This document shows, in pieces, positions 35,078 to 44,097 of a DNA stretch of 64,000 bases. Under the pieces are notes generated by a model, which was not told the DNA's origin, made no database searches, and saw only the letters and a program-made list of their open reading frames with translations. The position numbers and the translations under genes were made by a program. The DNA is from an uncultured Flavobacterium sp. (lineage in GTDB: Bacteria > Bacteroidota > Bacteroidia > Flavobacteriales > Flavobacteriaceae), in contig NZ_OX638201.1 of assembly GCF_951805225.1 (NCBI RefSeq), forward strand, positions 3,658,001-3,722,000, written 5' to 3'. Numbering within the stretch: position 1 is the first letter of the stretch; every line of letters starts with the position of its first letter.

Positions 35078-35908
35078 TTAACATCCTACGGTAACAAAAA
35101 CTCCAACTGGTTTAATTGCTTTTCCTTTTTCGGCAGGTTTTGACAAATATAATGTTGGACTCGAAACATTGTAATGACTTGCTGTATCAATAATTAAATC
35201 TAATTTGTTGTCGTCATCAAGATCTCCGGCAAATATTATTTTAATCATTTGGTCATCAAAATTTTTCTTTGCAACCAGAAGTTCTGTAGTTTCTTTACCG
35301 TTAACAACCGTTTTTAGGTATAATTTATAATTCGAAACTACAATCCAATCTGAATCTTGTTGTTCTTTTTTCTTTTTGCCTGTAGCGAATAAAGTGTACT
35401 CAACGTTTTTGTAGCTGAATTTAAAACTCTCTTCCGGATAAATACTTTCAGGTATTTTGACGCTTGATATATTTCCGTCAATAAAATAAGGAAGTTTTTC
35501 AATTAAAATCAAACAAGAATCTTTTGCTTGAGCGCTAACTTCCCAACCGGTTTTCTCTTCGTCCGTTTCATCAAGTATTGGATCGTTTACTCGTTTAAAA
35601 GATACTGTAGTTTCGGCAAGTGAATAATTGTCCTTGTTTTTAAAAAGTCCAAACCAAACCTTCTTATTATAATTCTCCTGAATTTCATCAGAATGAAAGG
35701 TTTCCAAACGAATAATTTTAACTGGCAAAGCACTATCATTAGGAAAAGAAAACTCCTCTTTTACAGGATCATTTTCTACAATTTCTGTCTCTTTATCAGA
35801 ATCTTTATAAACTTCAGTTTTTAATGCAATTTCCTTTTTGGAATTATTACAACTAATGAATTGAAAAATTATAATTATAAAAAACAATGTTTTAAAGACA
35901 GCTTTCAT
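35078..35908 (-). CDS. Lipoprotein of unknown function with a Ca-loop-like DxDxD motif
   Basis: A 276-residue predicted lipoprotein (signal ending FQFISC, Cys20). The mature part is acidic at first (EIVENDPVKEEFSF), then beta-rich. Near residue 228 it has FAGDLDDDNKLDLIIDT, similar to the FG-GAP/EF-hand-like calcium loop seen in bacterial secreted proteins, and it ends on a Cys (VTVGC). I do not recognise a named family. It converges on the aminotransferase gene with a gap of 12 bases. Confidence 0.7.
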   Translation of the reverse strand: MKAVFKTLFFIIIIFQFISCNNSKKEIALKTEVYKDSDKETEIVENDPVKEEFSFPNDSALPVKIIRLETFHSDEIQENYNKKVWFGLFKNKDNYSLAETTVSFKRVNDPILDETDEEKTGWEVSAQAKDSCLILIEKLPYFIDGNISSVKIPESIYPEESFKFSYKNVEYTLFATGKKKKEQQDSDWIVVSNYKLYLKTVVNGKETTELLVAKKNFDDQMIKIIFAGDLDDDNKLDLIIDTASHYNVSSPTLYLSKPAEKGKAIKPVGVFVTVGC

Positions 35909-36098
35909 TTATTTGGTTTCGTTAATTTGGGGAATCAAACATACAAAAGAAAAGATTCATATCAGAAAAAGAATATAAAAATTGAATTACGAAATTGAAA
36001 AGTTTTCATTAAGTAAATCTTTTATAAAGTTCGATAAAGCGAATTAAAATTTCTACCTCATAATTTATCAAAATCTAACTCAAATAAATTATAATCCG

Positions 36099-36106
36099 TA
36101 CTTTTG
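36099..36106 (+). promoter_or_regulatory. murB: Candidate -7 element TACTTTTG for murB
   Basis: A full match to TAnnTTTG 46 bases before the ATG within the 244-base gap between divergent genes. No -33 TTTG was found at the usual distance. Confidence 0.42.
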
Positions 36107-36152
36107 AGCCCAGAAATATCCCTGCATTTCGGGATCCAAAAGCCTTTTATTT

Positions 36153-37166
36153 ATGGAAATCCAATCCAATTTTTCTTTAAAAAACTACAATACTTTTGGC
36201 ATTGAAGCCAAAGCCAAACAATTTGTTGCAGTGCATTCAGTTGCCGAATTGAAAACAATTCTAGAGGAAAATAAAAACGAGAAGAAATTTATTTTAGGAG
36301 GCGGAAGCAATATGCTTCTTACTAAAGACATTGATGCTTTGGTGATTCATATTGATTTAAAAGGCAAAAAAATCATTAAAGAAGATGACGATTTTGTTTG
36401 GGTTGAAAGTCAAGCGGGCGAAACCTGGCACGATTTCGTATTGTGGACTATCGACAATAATTTTGGAGGTTTAGAAAACATGTCTCTAATTCCCGGAAAT
36501 GTCGGTACAACGCCAGTTCAGAATATTGGCGCATACGGAACGGAGATAAAAGACACTTTTGTTTCGTGTGAAGCGATGAATATTGAATCGCAGGAAATAA
36601 AAACTTTCTCTAATGTCGAATGTAATTTTGGATATCGTGAAAGCATCTTTAAAAATGAAGTTAAAGATCAATTTATAATTACTTCTGTAGTTTATAAATT
36701 GACCAAACGCAATCATAAAATCAATACTTCTTACGGAGATATTACGGCTGAATTGGCTAAAAACAACATTACAAATCCAACTTTAAAAGATGTAAGTAAT
36801 GCAGTAATCGCAATCAGACAAAGCAAATTACCGGATCCAAAAGAATTAGGAAATAGCGGAAGTTTCTTTAAAAATCCTATTTTATTGAAATCTGATTTCG
36901 AAAAAATTCATGCTAAATTCCCTGAAATGAAATATTATGAAGTTTCAGAAACTGAAGTAAAAGTTCCGGCTGGCTGGTTAATTGAACAAGCGGGATTTAA
37001 AGGAAAACGTTTTGGTGATGCGGGAGTTCACAAAAATCAAGCTTTGGTTTTGGTAAATTACGGAAACGCAACCGGACAAGAAATTTTAGCCGTTTCGAGA
37101 GATGTTCAAAAAACCGTTTTTGAAACTTTCGGAATTCATATTGAAGCAGAAGTTAATGTCATTTAA
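36153..37166 (+). CDS. murB: UDP-N-acetylenolpyruvoylglucosamine reductase
   Basis: A 337-residue FAD enzyme that makes UDP-MurNAc with NADPH in peptidoglycan synthesis. The N-terminus has FSLKNYNTFGIEAKAKQF, then the FAD-binding LGGGSNML near residue 49, LSLIPGNVGTTPVQNIGAYG near 113, the catalytic loop GNSGSFFKNP with serine near 232, and a C-terminal EAEVNVI including the catalytic-region glutamate. It is the long type I form, like the E. coli enzyme. It is the first gene of a + row with small neighbours. Confidence 0.96.
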   Translation: MEIQSNFSLKNYNTFGIEAKAKQFVAVHSVAELKTILEENKNEKKFILGGGSNMLLTKDIDALVIHIDLKGKKIIKEDDDFVWVESQAGETWHDFVLWTIDNNFGGLENMSLIPGNVGTTPVQNIGAYGTEIKDTFVSCEAMNIESQEIKTFSNVECNFGYRESIFKNEVKDQFIITSVVYKLTKRNHKINTSYGDITAELAKNNITNPTLKDVSNAVIAIRQSKLPDPKELGNSGSFFKNPILLKSDFEKIHAKFPEMKYYEVSETEVKVPAGWLIEQAGFKGKRFGDAGVHKNQALVLVNYGNATGQEILAVSRDVQKTVFETFGIHIEAEVNVI

Positions 37167-37195
37167 AAACAAGCATAAAATCCTTTAATTTCTAA

Positions 37196-37705
37196 ATGAA
37201 AAAAATTAATTTCTTTGTAATTTTAATACAATTGTCTGGAATGATTTTCCTGATTCATGGCATATTACAATTACGATATTACTCCGTAGCCGAACAATAT
37301 ATTTGTGCTATAAAACATTTTCAAGGTCAAAAAACAGATTGCTGGAATGAATTATTCCCAACCAAAGAAATTATATTTGATTTTTGGCCAAGTATCTATA
37401 TCTGGATATTCCTTGGTTTATTAATTGGGATTTTTGCAATTTCTTTCCTGAATTGGAAACATAAATTTTCGTCACTAAACTCGATTATAGTTGCTATAGT
37501 AATGTATATCATTATAAGGCTTAAGTTTTTTAGAAGAGGAGTTTTCTCTCGTTTATTTCACTCTTTTACATCTGCATTTTCTGATGATATTACCGTACAA
37601 TTTATTGTTGGAGGAGTTCTTTTTACTTTAATGGGACTTGCAATTCTATGGCTCAGTGTTCATCCAAATTGGTTTAGTTCCAGAAAAGACTTAGTCTCAA
37701 ATTAA
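37196..37705 (+). CDS. Small membrane protein of unknown function
   Basis: A 169-residue protein with four predicted membrane segments: about residues 5-25, 62-85, 93-113 and 139-161. The loops carry basic residues (NWKHKFSS, RLKFFRRG) that would sit on the cytoplasmic side. No family motif was recognised. It follows murB by 29 bases and precedes a GNAT gene by 4 bases, so it is probably part of a short operon. Confidence 0.65.
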   Translation: MKKINFFVILIQLSGMIFLIHGILQLRYYSVAEQYICAIKHFQGQKTDCWNELFPTKEIIFDFWPSIYIWIFLGLLIGIFAISFLNWKHKFSSLNSIIVAIVMYIIIRLKFFRRGVFSRLFHSFTSAFSDDITVQFIVGGVLFTLMGLAILWLSVHPNWFSSRKDLVSN

Positions 37706-37709
37706 AAAA

Positions 37710-38168
37710 ATGGCACAAATACCTTCTATAAAAACAGCAAATCCAAGTGATGAAAAAGTCGCTGCAATTATCGAAGAATTGTCCATAAATCTCTATCTTC
37801 GTTTTGGAAGCGACGGAAATAATTCGTTTACAGATTGGCAATATAACAATCCCAAATTTGTCTTTGTTATAGCCGAACTTGAAGATGAAGTTATTGGTTG
37901 TGGCGCCATCAGACCAATTAATGATACAATTGGTGAAGTAAAACGAATGTATTCAAAATTTCCCGGCAAGAAAATCGGGCAAACAATTTTAGCATTTTTA
38001 GAAGAAAAAGCCAAAACAATTGGATATACTGATTTGATTCTGGAAACACGAGTAAAAAATCTGGAAGCAATTCAGTTTTACCAAAAACAAGAATATAACA
38101 CAATTCCGAATTACGGAAAATATAAAGATCGACCAGAAGCTATTTGTCTTGGAAAATCTCTAAAATAA
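37710..38168 (+). CDS. GNAT-family N-acetyltransferase
   Basis: A 152-residue acetyltransferase-like protein. Motif A is partly conserved as GEVKRMYSKFPGKKIGQTILAFLEEKAKTIG (acetyl-CoA pyrophosphate loop region, near residue 72), with the fold start VIGCGAIRPI and the end ETRVKNLEAIQFYQKQEYN typical of the family. Small molecules or proteins could be the acceptor. It follows the membrane protein by 4 bases and precedes the PaiB-like gene by 18. Confidence 0.88.
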   Translation: MAQIPSIKTANPSDEKVAAIIEELSINLYLRFGSDGNNSFTDWQYNNPKFVFVIAELEDEVIGCGAIRPINDTIGEVKRMYSKFPGKKIGQTILAFLEEKAKTIGYTDLILETRVKNLEAIQFYQKQEYNTIPNYGKYKDRPEAICLGKSLK

Positions 38169-38186
38169 ATTTCATTACCCGAAGCA

Positions 38187-38801
38187 ATGTACACACCTAA
38201 AATATACAAAGACGAAGATCCGGAATCTATCAGAACTTTTTTGAAAGAAAATAGTTTTGGAATTCTGATCAATCAAACTCACGGAAAATTATGCGCAACA
38301 CATATTCCAATTGAGCTTGAAGTGAATGCTGACGGAAAAGAAATTCTGCAAGGACATCTTTCTAAACTTAATCCGCAAGCAGAAGGTTTTACAGAAAACG
38401 ATCAGGTTTTAGCAGTATTTACAGGACCGCATAGTTATATTTCTTCGTCTTGGTACGATCATGAAAATGTTCCAACATGGAATTATATAGCCGTACATGT
38501 TTATGGACGAATTAAAATTGTTGACCAGGAAACTACTATAGAACAGCTTAAAAAATTGGTTGATAAATACGAAGCCAATTCTGTAAATCCCGTTCGTGTT
38601 GAAGATTTATCAGCAAAAACAATGCGCGAAGCCAGAGGAATCTTTGGTTTTGAAATTGAAATCGACGAGATTCAAGCCACCAAAAAACTATCTCAAAACA
38701 GAGACGATCATAATTATAAAAATATAATTTCGGAGTTAGAAAAAAGCGAAAACCCTCAGGCTATTGCTGTTGCGAAAGAAATGTCGAAATGCCGAAAGTA
38801 A
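38187..38801 (+). CDS. PaiB-family FMN-binding protein
   Basis: A 204-residue protein with the split-barrel FMN-binding fold of Bacillus PaiB. Motifs are MYTPKIYKDEDPESIRTFLKENSFGIL at the start, GPHSYISSSWYDHENVPTWNYIAVHVYGR near residue 80 and the C-terminal FEIEIDEIQATKKLSQNRDDHNY. PaiB is described as a regulator of sporulation and protease genes with the PaiA acetyltransferase; a GNAT gene directly upstream gives the same pairing, though in a non-sporulating group its target is unknown. Confidence 0.9.
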   Translation: MYTPKIYKDEDPESIRTFLKENSFGILINQTHGKLCATHIPIELEVNADGKEILQGHLSKLNPQAEGFTENDQVLAVFTGPHSYISSSWYDHENVPTWNYIAVHVYGRIKIVDQETTIEQLKKLVDKYEANSVNPVRVEDLSAKTMREARGIFGFEIEIDEIQATKKLSQNRDDHNYKNIISELEKSENPQAIAVAKEMSKCRK

Positions 38802-38884
38802 ATCGGCTTTAGCCATTGAAATCTAGGAATTCATAAGTACATTTGCACTCGCAAGATTTAGAAATTAAAAGACATTAAAATCAG

Positions 38885-39991
38885 ATGCTTATAACTTTAC
38901 TTTACTTCTTTATTGCTATTGTTTTTATTCAGGTTTTCTATTATTTAGGAATTTTTGGAAAATTTGCCTTTGGTAAACCTCAAGAAATTACATCAAAAAA
39001 TCTTCCTGTTTCAGTAATTGTATGTGCTAAAAATGAAGAAGAAAACGTTAAAAAATTCATTCCATTATTAGCAGAACAAGATTATCCTGATTTTGAAATT
39101 GTTTTAATTGACGATGCTTCAAGCGATGAAACATTAGAAGCTTTTGAAGAATTTGAACAACAATACCCGAACATTCGCTTGGTTAAAGTACAAAATAATG
39201 AAGCCTTTTGGGGAAATAAAAAATACGCCTTAACATTAGGAATTAAAGCATCAAGAAAAGAGTACTTATTATTTACTGATGCTGATTGTTATCCAACTTC
39301 AAAAAACTGGATCACTGCAATGACTTCACAATTCACAATGAACAAAACTATTGTTTTGGGTTATGGTGGTTATGAAAAAATCGAGCGTTCATTATTAAAT
39401 AAAGTAATTCGTTTTGAAACTGTTTTAACAGCAGTGCAATATTTTTCGTGGGCAAAATTGGGTCTTCCATATATGGGAGTTGGACGAAATCTTGCTTATA
39501 AAAAAGAAGAATTTTTTAATGTTAATGGTTTTATAGATCACATTCAGGTTCGTTCCGGCGATGATGATTTGTTCATTAATCAGGCTGCAACCAAAGAAAA
39601 CACTGCAATTTCTTATACTCCGGAAAGTTTTACTTATTCAAAACCAAAGGAAACTTATAAAGAATGGTTTACCCAAAAAAGAAGACATACTTCTACAGCA
39701 GAATATTATAAGTTTTTTGATAAAATGCAATTGGGTTTATTCTTCTGCACACAATTATTATTCTTTATATTAGTTATTGTTTTATTGGCTTTCCAATTTC
39801 AATGGATAGCTGTGTTGGCTATTTTAGCGACACGTTACACTATTGTTTGGACAGTAATTGGATTTTCTGCGGGGAAATTAAAAGAAAATGATCTTAAAAT
39901 TTGGTTTCCTATTGTAGAAATCGTGCTTATATTCACGCAAATTAATATCTTTATAACTAATATCTTTTCAAAACCTGTACATTGGAAATAA
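38885..39991 (+). CDS. GT2-family membrane glycosyltransferase
   Basis: A 368-residue enzyme with an N-terminal helix (1-22), a GT-A domain (PVSVIVCAKNEEENVKKF, EIVLIDDASSDETLE, LLFTDADCYPTSKNW and SGDDDLFINQA) and two or three C-terminal helices (about 285-355). A QKRRHTS box resembles the QxxRW site of processive synthases but lacks Trp. It likely adds sugar to lipid or polysaccharide at the inner membrane. Its stop overlaps the next start by 10 bases. Confidence 0.88.
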   Translation: MLITLLYFFIAIVFIQVFYYLGIFGKFAFGKPQEITSKNLPVSVIVCAKNEEENVKKFIPLLAEQDYPDFEIVLIDDASSDETLEAFEEFEQQYPNIRLVKVQNNEAFWGNKKYALTLGIKASRKEYLLFTDADCYPTSKNWITAMTSQFTMNKTIVLGYGGYEKIERSLLNKVIRFETVLTAVQYFSWAKLGLPYMGVGRNLAYKKEEFFNVNGFIDHIQVRSGDDDLFINQAATKENTAISYTPESFTYSKPKETYKEWFTQKRRHTSTAEYYKFFDKMQLGLFFCTQLLFFILVIVLLAFQFQWIAVLAILATRYTIVWTVIGFSAGKLKENDLKIWFPIVEIVLIFTQINIFITNIFSKPVHWK

Positions 39992-40533
39992 ATTCTAAAA
40001 TAGAAAAAGCAAAAAAAGGCGACCAGATCGCCTTTACTTTTTTATTAGATTATTACTGGAATGAGGTTTATGGCTTCATGTTAAAACGTACCGAAAACGA
40101 AACTACTGCCGAAGATATTACCATTGAGACTTTCTCAAAAGCTTTTGACAAAATAGCCACATACAATTCTGAATTTCAATTCAATACCTGGTTAATTGCA
40201 ATTGCAAAAAATGTGTACATTGATTTACTTCGAAAAAAGAAAACTAATCTTTTTATAGAAATCACTGACGCCGACGATCAGCAGGCTTACAATATTGCTG
40301 ACCCTACTCCATCTGCTGAAGATGCTTTAATTAAAGAGCAAAACCTCTCCCGATTGCTTCTTTGCATCAAAGAATTAAAACCCCACTATCAAGAAGTAAT
40401 CCAGTTACGTTACTTTCAGGAAATGACTTATCAGGAAATCGCTGTCAAGATTGACGAGCCTTTGAGCAACGTAAAAGTAAAATTACTTCGTGCCAAAAAA
40501 TTATTAGCAGAAATCATTGAACGTAATAGATAA
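39982..40533 (+). CDS. ECF-type RNA polymerase sigma factor
   Basis: A 183-residue sigma-70 family factor with region 2 (DYYWNEVYGFMLKRTENETTAEDITIETF..., about residues 22-90) and region 4 (LSRLLLCIKELKPHYQEVIQLRYF... with LSNVKVKLLRAKKLL). I keep the TTG at 39982: an in-frame stop lies 24 bases upstream, no ATG falls between, and region 2 begins soon after. The start overlaps the glycosyltransferase gene by 10 bases, indicating coupling. No anti-sigma gene follows, so its control is not evident here; the TonB-like gene comes 155 bases later. Confidence 0.88.
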   Translation: MEINSKIEKAKKGDQIAFTFLLDYYWNEVYGFMLKRTENETTAEDITIETFSKAFDKIATYNSEFQFNTWLIAIAKNVYIDLLRKKKTNLFIEITDADDQQAYNIADPTPSAEDALIKEQNLSRLLLCIKELKPHYQEVIQLRYFQEMTYQEIAVKIDEPLSNVKVKLLRAKKLLAEIIERNR

Positions 40534-40688
40534 TTTATTATCTTTAGGTAAATAATAAAATATAATCGTATTTATTCTTAAAAAAATAAATTATTCATAT
40601 ACTAAAATAACAATCCCTACGTTGTTAGCTAAAACCAAAACCCAATTGCTTATGATTTAAAGTTACTTAACCTTAAAATCCAAAAATC

Positions 40689-41513
40689 ATGTCTAAATCA
40701 AACATCTACGAAACCACTTGGACTGACCTAGTTTTCGAAAACAAAAACAAAGAGTACGGCGCGTATCAATTACGTCAGGAAAATTCTAAAACTACCGTTA
40801 CAGCACTATTTGCAGGATTGCTATTATTGGCAAGCATTGGAACTGGTTCGATGTTGATTAATAAATTAAGAGGCGGGACTATCGTAGAGACGGTACCAAC
40901 CGCTCCTGATATTCCAATTCACCCAACAAAAGTTGACATTCACCCGAACGTAGTAGAACCGCCAAAACCAGTTGCGCCTCCACAAAAAACTGCACCTGTT
41001 ACTGAAGTAGTTCAGTTAACACATCCTGTGGTTGCTGCACCAACTGAGGCTACACCGGAAATTGCAACTAATAAACAAAATGGTCCTACTGTTGACAATG
41101 CTACGCCAGGAAACGGAACTCCTAGTAATAATGTATTACCTGGTGGTAACGGCCCAGAAATAGTAATAACACCATCAGTGAATCCAGAGGTTCCTGTAAT
41201 TGTTTCCGCATTAGACAAATTGCCGGAATTTCCTGGAGGAATTAATAAGTTCTACACTTTCGTGGGAAATAATTTCAACAGACCTGAATTAGATGCAGAA
41301 AAAACATTAAAAGTATATGTTTCTTTCGTAATTGAAAGAGACGGTTCAATGACTGACATCGAAGTAAAAAGAGATCCGGGTTACGGAATGGGTAAAGAAG
41401 CAATTAGAGTATTAAAATCATTAAAAACAAAATGGACTCCGGGAATGCTAAACGGAAAAGCAGTGAGAACCGCTTACAATCTCCCAATAACAATAAAAAC
41501 TGAACTAGAATAA
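40689..41513 (+). CDS. TonB-like energy transducer protein
   Basis: A 274-residue protein. The N-terminus TWTDLVFENKNKEYGAYQLRQENSK is the flavobacterial TonB-family head. One membrane helix (TVTALFAGLLLLASIGTGSML, about 35-55) follows, then a Pro/Thr/Val-rich spacer and a C-terminal TonB fold (LPEFPGGINKFYTFVGNNF... KWTPGMLNGKAVRTAYNLPITI). It should span the periplasm and energise outer-membrane transport with ExbBD, which are not here. A strong terminator follows. Confidence 0.88.
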   Translation: MSKSNIYETTWTDLVFENKNKEYGAYQLRQENSKTTVTALFAGLLLLASIGTGSMLINKLRGGTIVETVPTAPDIPIHPTKVDIHPNVVEPPKPVAPPQKTAPVTEVVQLTHPVVAAPTEATPEIATNKQNGPTVDNATPGNGTPSNNVLPGGNGPEIVITPSVNPEVPVIVSALDKLPEFPGGINKFYTFVGNNFNRPELDAEKTLKVYVSFVIERDGSMTDIEVKRDPGYGMGKEAIRVLKSLKTKWTPGMLNGKAVRTAYNLPITIKTELE

Positions 41514-41521
41514 TAAATATT

Positions 41522-41549
41522 AAAAAGCAGAACTTAGGTTCTGCTTTTT
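41522..41549 (+). terminator. Intrinsic terminator of the TonB-like gene
   Basis: A perfect 12-bp stem AAAAAGCAGAAC / GTTCTGCTTTTT with a TTAG loop and a longer T-run, 8 bases past the stop. Confidence 0.95.
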
Positions 41550-41653
41550 TTTGCTTCTATTTTAAAATTAAGAGATTAAGGAAATATGTTTTCTGCTTGA
41601 TTTATTAATCTTAATTTTAACCTCATACAAAACCTTAATTCTATTTAAACTGA

Positions 41654-42385
41654 ATGCCTTTTACTTTTTCTCATCCTGCAATAATTTTACCGTTAAGATA
41701 TTTACCTAAAAATTATTTTTCATTAACTGGACTTATAATCGGAAGCTTGACACCAGATTTTGAATATTTTATTCGGATGAAAGTTCAAAGTATTTACAGC
41801 CATACACTTTACGGAATATTTTGGTTTGATCTGCCATTAGCAATATTACTTACTTTTATCTTTCACAATATTGTACGAAACGATTTATACCATAATTTAC
41901 CACTGATTATTAAATCCAGAATTTCAACCTTTTCTGATTTTAACTGGAACAATTATTTTAAAACTAATTGGATTGTTGTATTAATTTCTATAATAATTGG
42001 TATTGTATCACATATTTTCTGGGATGGTTTTACACACGATCACGGTTATTTTGTGAATCATATTTCTGAACTTAGAAATTCTGTTTCTCTTTTTGATATA
42101 AAAATTCCCGTTTTAAAAATAGCACAGCATTTAAGCAGTTTAATCGGAGCAATAGTGATAGTATTTGCAATATCAAAACTTCCAAAAGATAACACTTCGA
42201 CAACTTTAGCAAATAAATTATATTGGGTTTATCTTATACTTTTTACAAGCTTAATTATTACAATTCGGTTTTTAAGCGGTCTTGATTTTAAAGCATACGG
42301 AAATATTATTGTTTCGATAATTTCAGGAATTTTACTTTCACTTATTTTGACTCCACTTTTTATAAAAGGAGCTCGAAAAAATTAA
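41654..42385 (+). CDS. DUF4184 family membrane protein
   Basis: A 243-residue membrane protein beginning MPFTFSHPAIILPLRYLPK and containing GSLTPDFEYFIRM near residue 31 and WDGFTHDHGYFV near 119, the conserved features of DUF4184. Histidines and aspartates in those motifs suggest a metal site, as in the related membrane-bound metal-dependent hydrolase group (YdjM/DUF457). About six membrane segments are present. The function is unknown. The 140 bases before it hold the preceding terminator and AT-rich DNA. Confidence 0.85.
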   Translation: MPFTFSHPAIILPLRYLPKNYFSLTGLIIGSLTPDFEYFIRMKVQSIYSHTLYGIFWFDLPLAILLTFIFHNIVRNDLYHNLPLIIKSRISTFSDFNWNNYFKTNWIVVLISIIIGIVSHIFWDGFTHDHGYFVNHISELRNSVSLFDIKIPVLKIAQHLSSLIGAIVIVFAISKLPKDNTSTTLANKLYWVYLILFTSLIITIRFLSGLDFKAYGNIIVSIISGILLSLILTPLFIKGARKN

Positions 42386-42449
42386 CAAAATCAATTACTT
42401 TTACAACTTCTAAAAAAGAAAAAATTGTAATCAAATTAAAAACTAAAAA

Positions 42450-42830
42450 ATGGGAATATTTTCAGCTATTCTTGGAAACGCTGGTTCAGTAAGCCAAGAA
42501 GATTTACTTAAAAAATACGGACAGCTTTTAACTGATAATGAAGAAATCGAAATGGGTTTTAAATTAATCCGTGATACTTTTATCTTCACCAACAAAAGAT
42601 TAATTCTTGTTGACGTACAAGGAATAACAGGAAGCAAAACGGAATACAAATCAATTGCTTACAAAAGTATTACAAGATTCAGCGTAGAAACTGCTGGAAC
42701 TTTTGATCTTGATGCCGAATTAAAAATCTGGGTTGCCAGCGAATTGCAACCAAGCATCGTAAAACAATTCAACAAATCTGTAAATGTTTATGATGTGCAA
42801 AAAGTATTAGCATTTCACGTTTTAGGTTAA
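42450..42830 (+). CDS. PH-domain-like protein (bPH_1/YvbH-type)
   Basis: A 126-residue protein, almost entirely one bacterial PH-like domain. After a short Ser-Gln-rich head, the segment DNEEIEMGFKLIRDTFIFTNKRLILVDVQG and YKSIAYKSITRFSVETAGTFDLDAELKIWV matches the pattern of small single-domain PH proteins of bacteria. No signal peptide or membrane helix is seen, so it is cytoplasmic; ligands are unknown. It is followed after 12 bases by a strong terminator. Confidence 0.85.
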   Translation: MGIFSAILGNAGSVSQEDLLKKYGQLLTDNEEIEMGFKLIRDTFIFTNKRLILVDVQGITGSKTEYKSIAYKSITRFSVETAGTFDLDAELKIWVASELQPSIVKQFNKSVNVYDVQKVLAFHVLG

Positions 42831-42842
42831 TCTTAAAAATAA

Positions 42843-42877
42843 AAAACCCGACAAATTTCTGAAACTTGTCGGGTTTT
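42843..42877. terminator. Bidirectional intrinsic terminator
   Basis: AAAACCCGACAA and TTGTCGGGTTTT form a perfect 12-bp stem with an 11-base loop between the PH-like gene (+) and the M48 peptidase gene (-). Confidence 0.95.
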
Positions 42878-42897
42878 ATTTTTCTAATTAGAAATTA

Positions 42898-43767
42898 TTA
42901 TTTCTTTTTAGTTGTCGTCTTTTTCGTCGTAGCTTTTTTGGTTGTTGTTTTTGCCGGCGCTGTGTTTACGATTTTTTGTTGCACATAAGGCTTATATAAA
43001 CCGTCTTTTTCAGCACGTTTTTTAGCATCTTCAGCTCTTTGTTTAGAATCCGGGTGAGAACTCATCATTTGATCAATAAATGAAGACTCTGTTCCTTCGC
43101 TCATTTTAGCAAGAATTCTAAAAGCAGATTCTTCAGCGTTTACATTATAACCATTCTTTTTCAAAAAGTTATAAGAAAACAAATCAGCTTCAGCTTCTTG
43201 TTTACGGCTAAATTTACTATCAATAATTGAACTTCCTATTTTCCCTAACTGACTGTCTGTAACTGTTGCAACTGTCGTAGATTGTGAAGCCGCAGCATCC
43301 ATTAAAGCTTCTTTTTTATAAGCCGCTTTTATAGCATCTTGAGAATCATGATTTGCAACGTGTCCAATTTCGTGTCCAATTACAGCCAGTAATTCATTAT
43401 CATCCATGATATCCATTAAACCGGTATATACACGAACACTTCCGTCAGCAGTTGCAAAAGCATTTACTTCTTTTAGCTTATAAACTTTATAGTTTAGTGT
43501 GTAACCTTCACCAGCAGTATATTTTCCAAAAACCCTGTTCAATCTTAAAGTATAAGGATCTGTTGCACTTGCAACGTCATGCTCAGCATCCATTTTATCA
43601 ACTGCAGCCTTAGACAAAGCAGCTGCATCAGCATTACTGAATGTAAAACCTGTAATTCCTTTTTGAACGGCTCCTATAGCTTTATCTCCAAAATTAATTT
43701 GCGCATTCATTCTAGTGAAACCCAAAGTGGCAAATAAAACTCCAAATACAATAAATTTCTTTTTCAT
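42898..43767 (-). CDS. Exported M48 family metallopeptidase
   Basis: A 289-residue protein with a signal peptide (KKKFIVFGVLFATLGFTRMNAQ). The zinc motif HEIGHVANHDS (HExxH) lies near residue 130, and the third ligand glutamate is likely in KQEAEADLFSYNF near 190. It resembles the periplasmic BepA/LoiP-like M48 group, which degrade misfolded envelope proteins. The C-terminus ends in an unusual Lys-Thr-rich tail (TTKKATTKKTTTKKK, last 20 residues), which may bind cell wall or nucleic acid. A -7-like element precedes it. Confidence 0.88.
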   Translation of the reverse strand: MKKKFIVFGVLFATLGFTRMNAQINFGDKAIGAVQKGITGFTFSNADAAALSKAAVDKMDAEHDVASATDPYTLRLNRVFGKYTAGEGYTLNYKVYKLKEVNAFATADGSVRVYTGLMDIMDDNELLAVIGHEIGHVANHDSQDAIKAAYKKEALMDAAASQSTTVATVTDSQLGKIGSSIIDSKFSRKQEAEADLFSYNFLKKNGYNVNAEESAFRILAKMSEGTESSFIDQMMSSHPDSKQRAEDAKKRAEKDGLYKPYVQQKIVNTAPAKTTTKKATTKKTTTKKK

Positions 43768-43792
43768 GTTTTTTATTATTACAATTTAACAA

Positions 43793-43800
43793 CAAATGTA
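43793..43800 (-). promoter_or_regulatory. Candidate -7 element TACATTTG for the M48 peptidase gene
   Basis: The minus-strand octamer fits TAnnTTTG exactly, 25 bases before the ATG. The 330 bases between the divergent M48 and lipA genes hold this element, the lipA candidate and no coding frame. Confidence 0.4.
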
Positions 43801-44071
43801 GTACAACATCAATGCCTTTTTATTTCGATAAAGGTTATTTTTTTAACAAATAAAGATATAAATTTTAAACGAGTAAAAATCAGACTTCTATCATTATTAT
43901 TCGTCTTTCCTTAATTAACAAACAAAAAATAATCATTTGAGTCAACATCATGATTTAAAAACAGAAATTTAACATTATGATAAAATTATCACCAAAACAA
44001 ACTCTTGCAATTCACAAGTAGATGAATACCAAATTAAATCTTAAACGAATCTCCAAATAAACTACATTGCT

Positions 44072-44079
44072 TATCTTTG
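44072..44079 (+). promoter_or_regulatory. lipA: Candidate -7 element TATCTTTG for lipA
   Basis: An exact match to TAnnTTTG 18 bases before the lipA ATG, implying a very short leader. No matching -33 TTTG is seen. Confidence 0.45.
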
Positions 44080-44097
44080 TACTTTGAATTTTGATAT

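Noticed and set aside
38187..38801. PaiB-like gene read as a true sporulation regulator
   Set aside because: The name comes from Bacillus; nothing else here indicates sporulation, so only the FMN-binding family is claimed.
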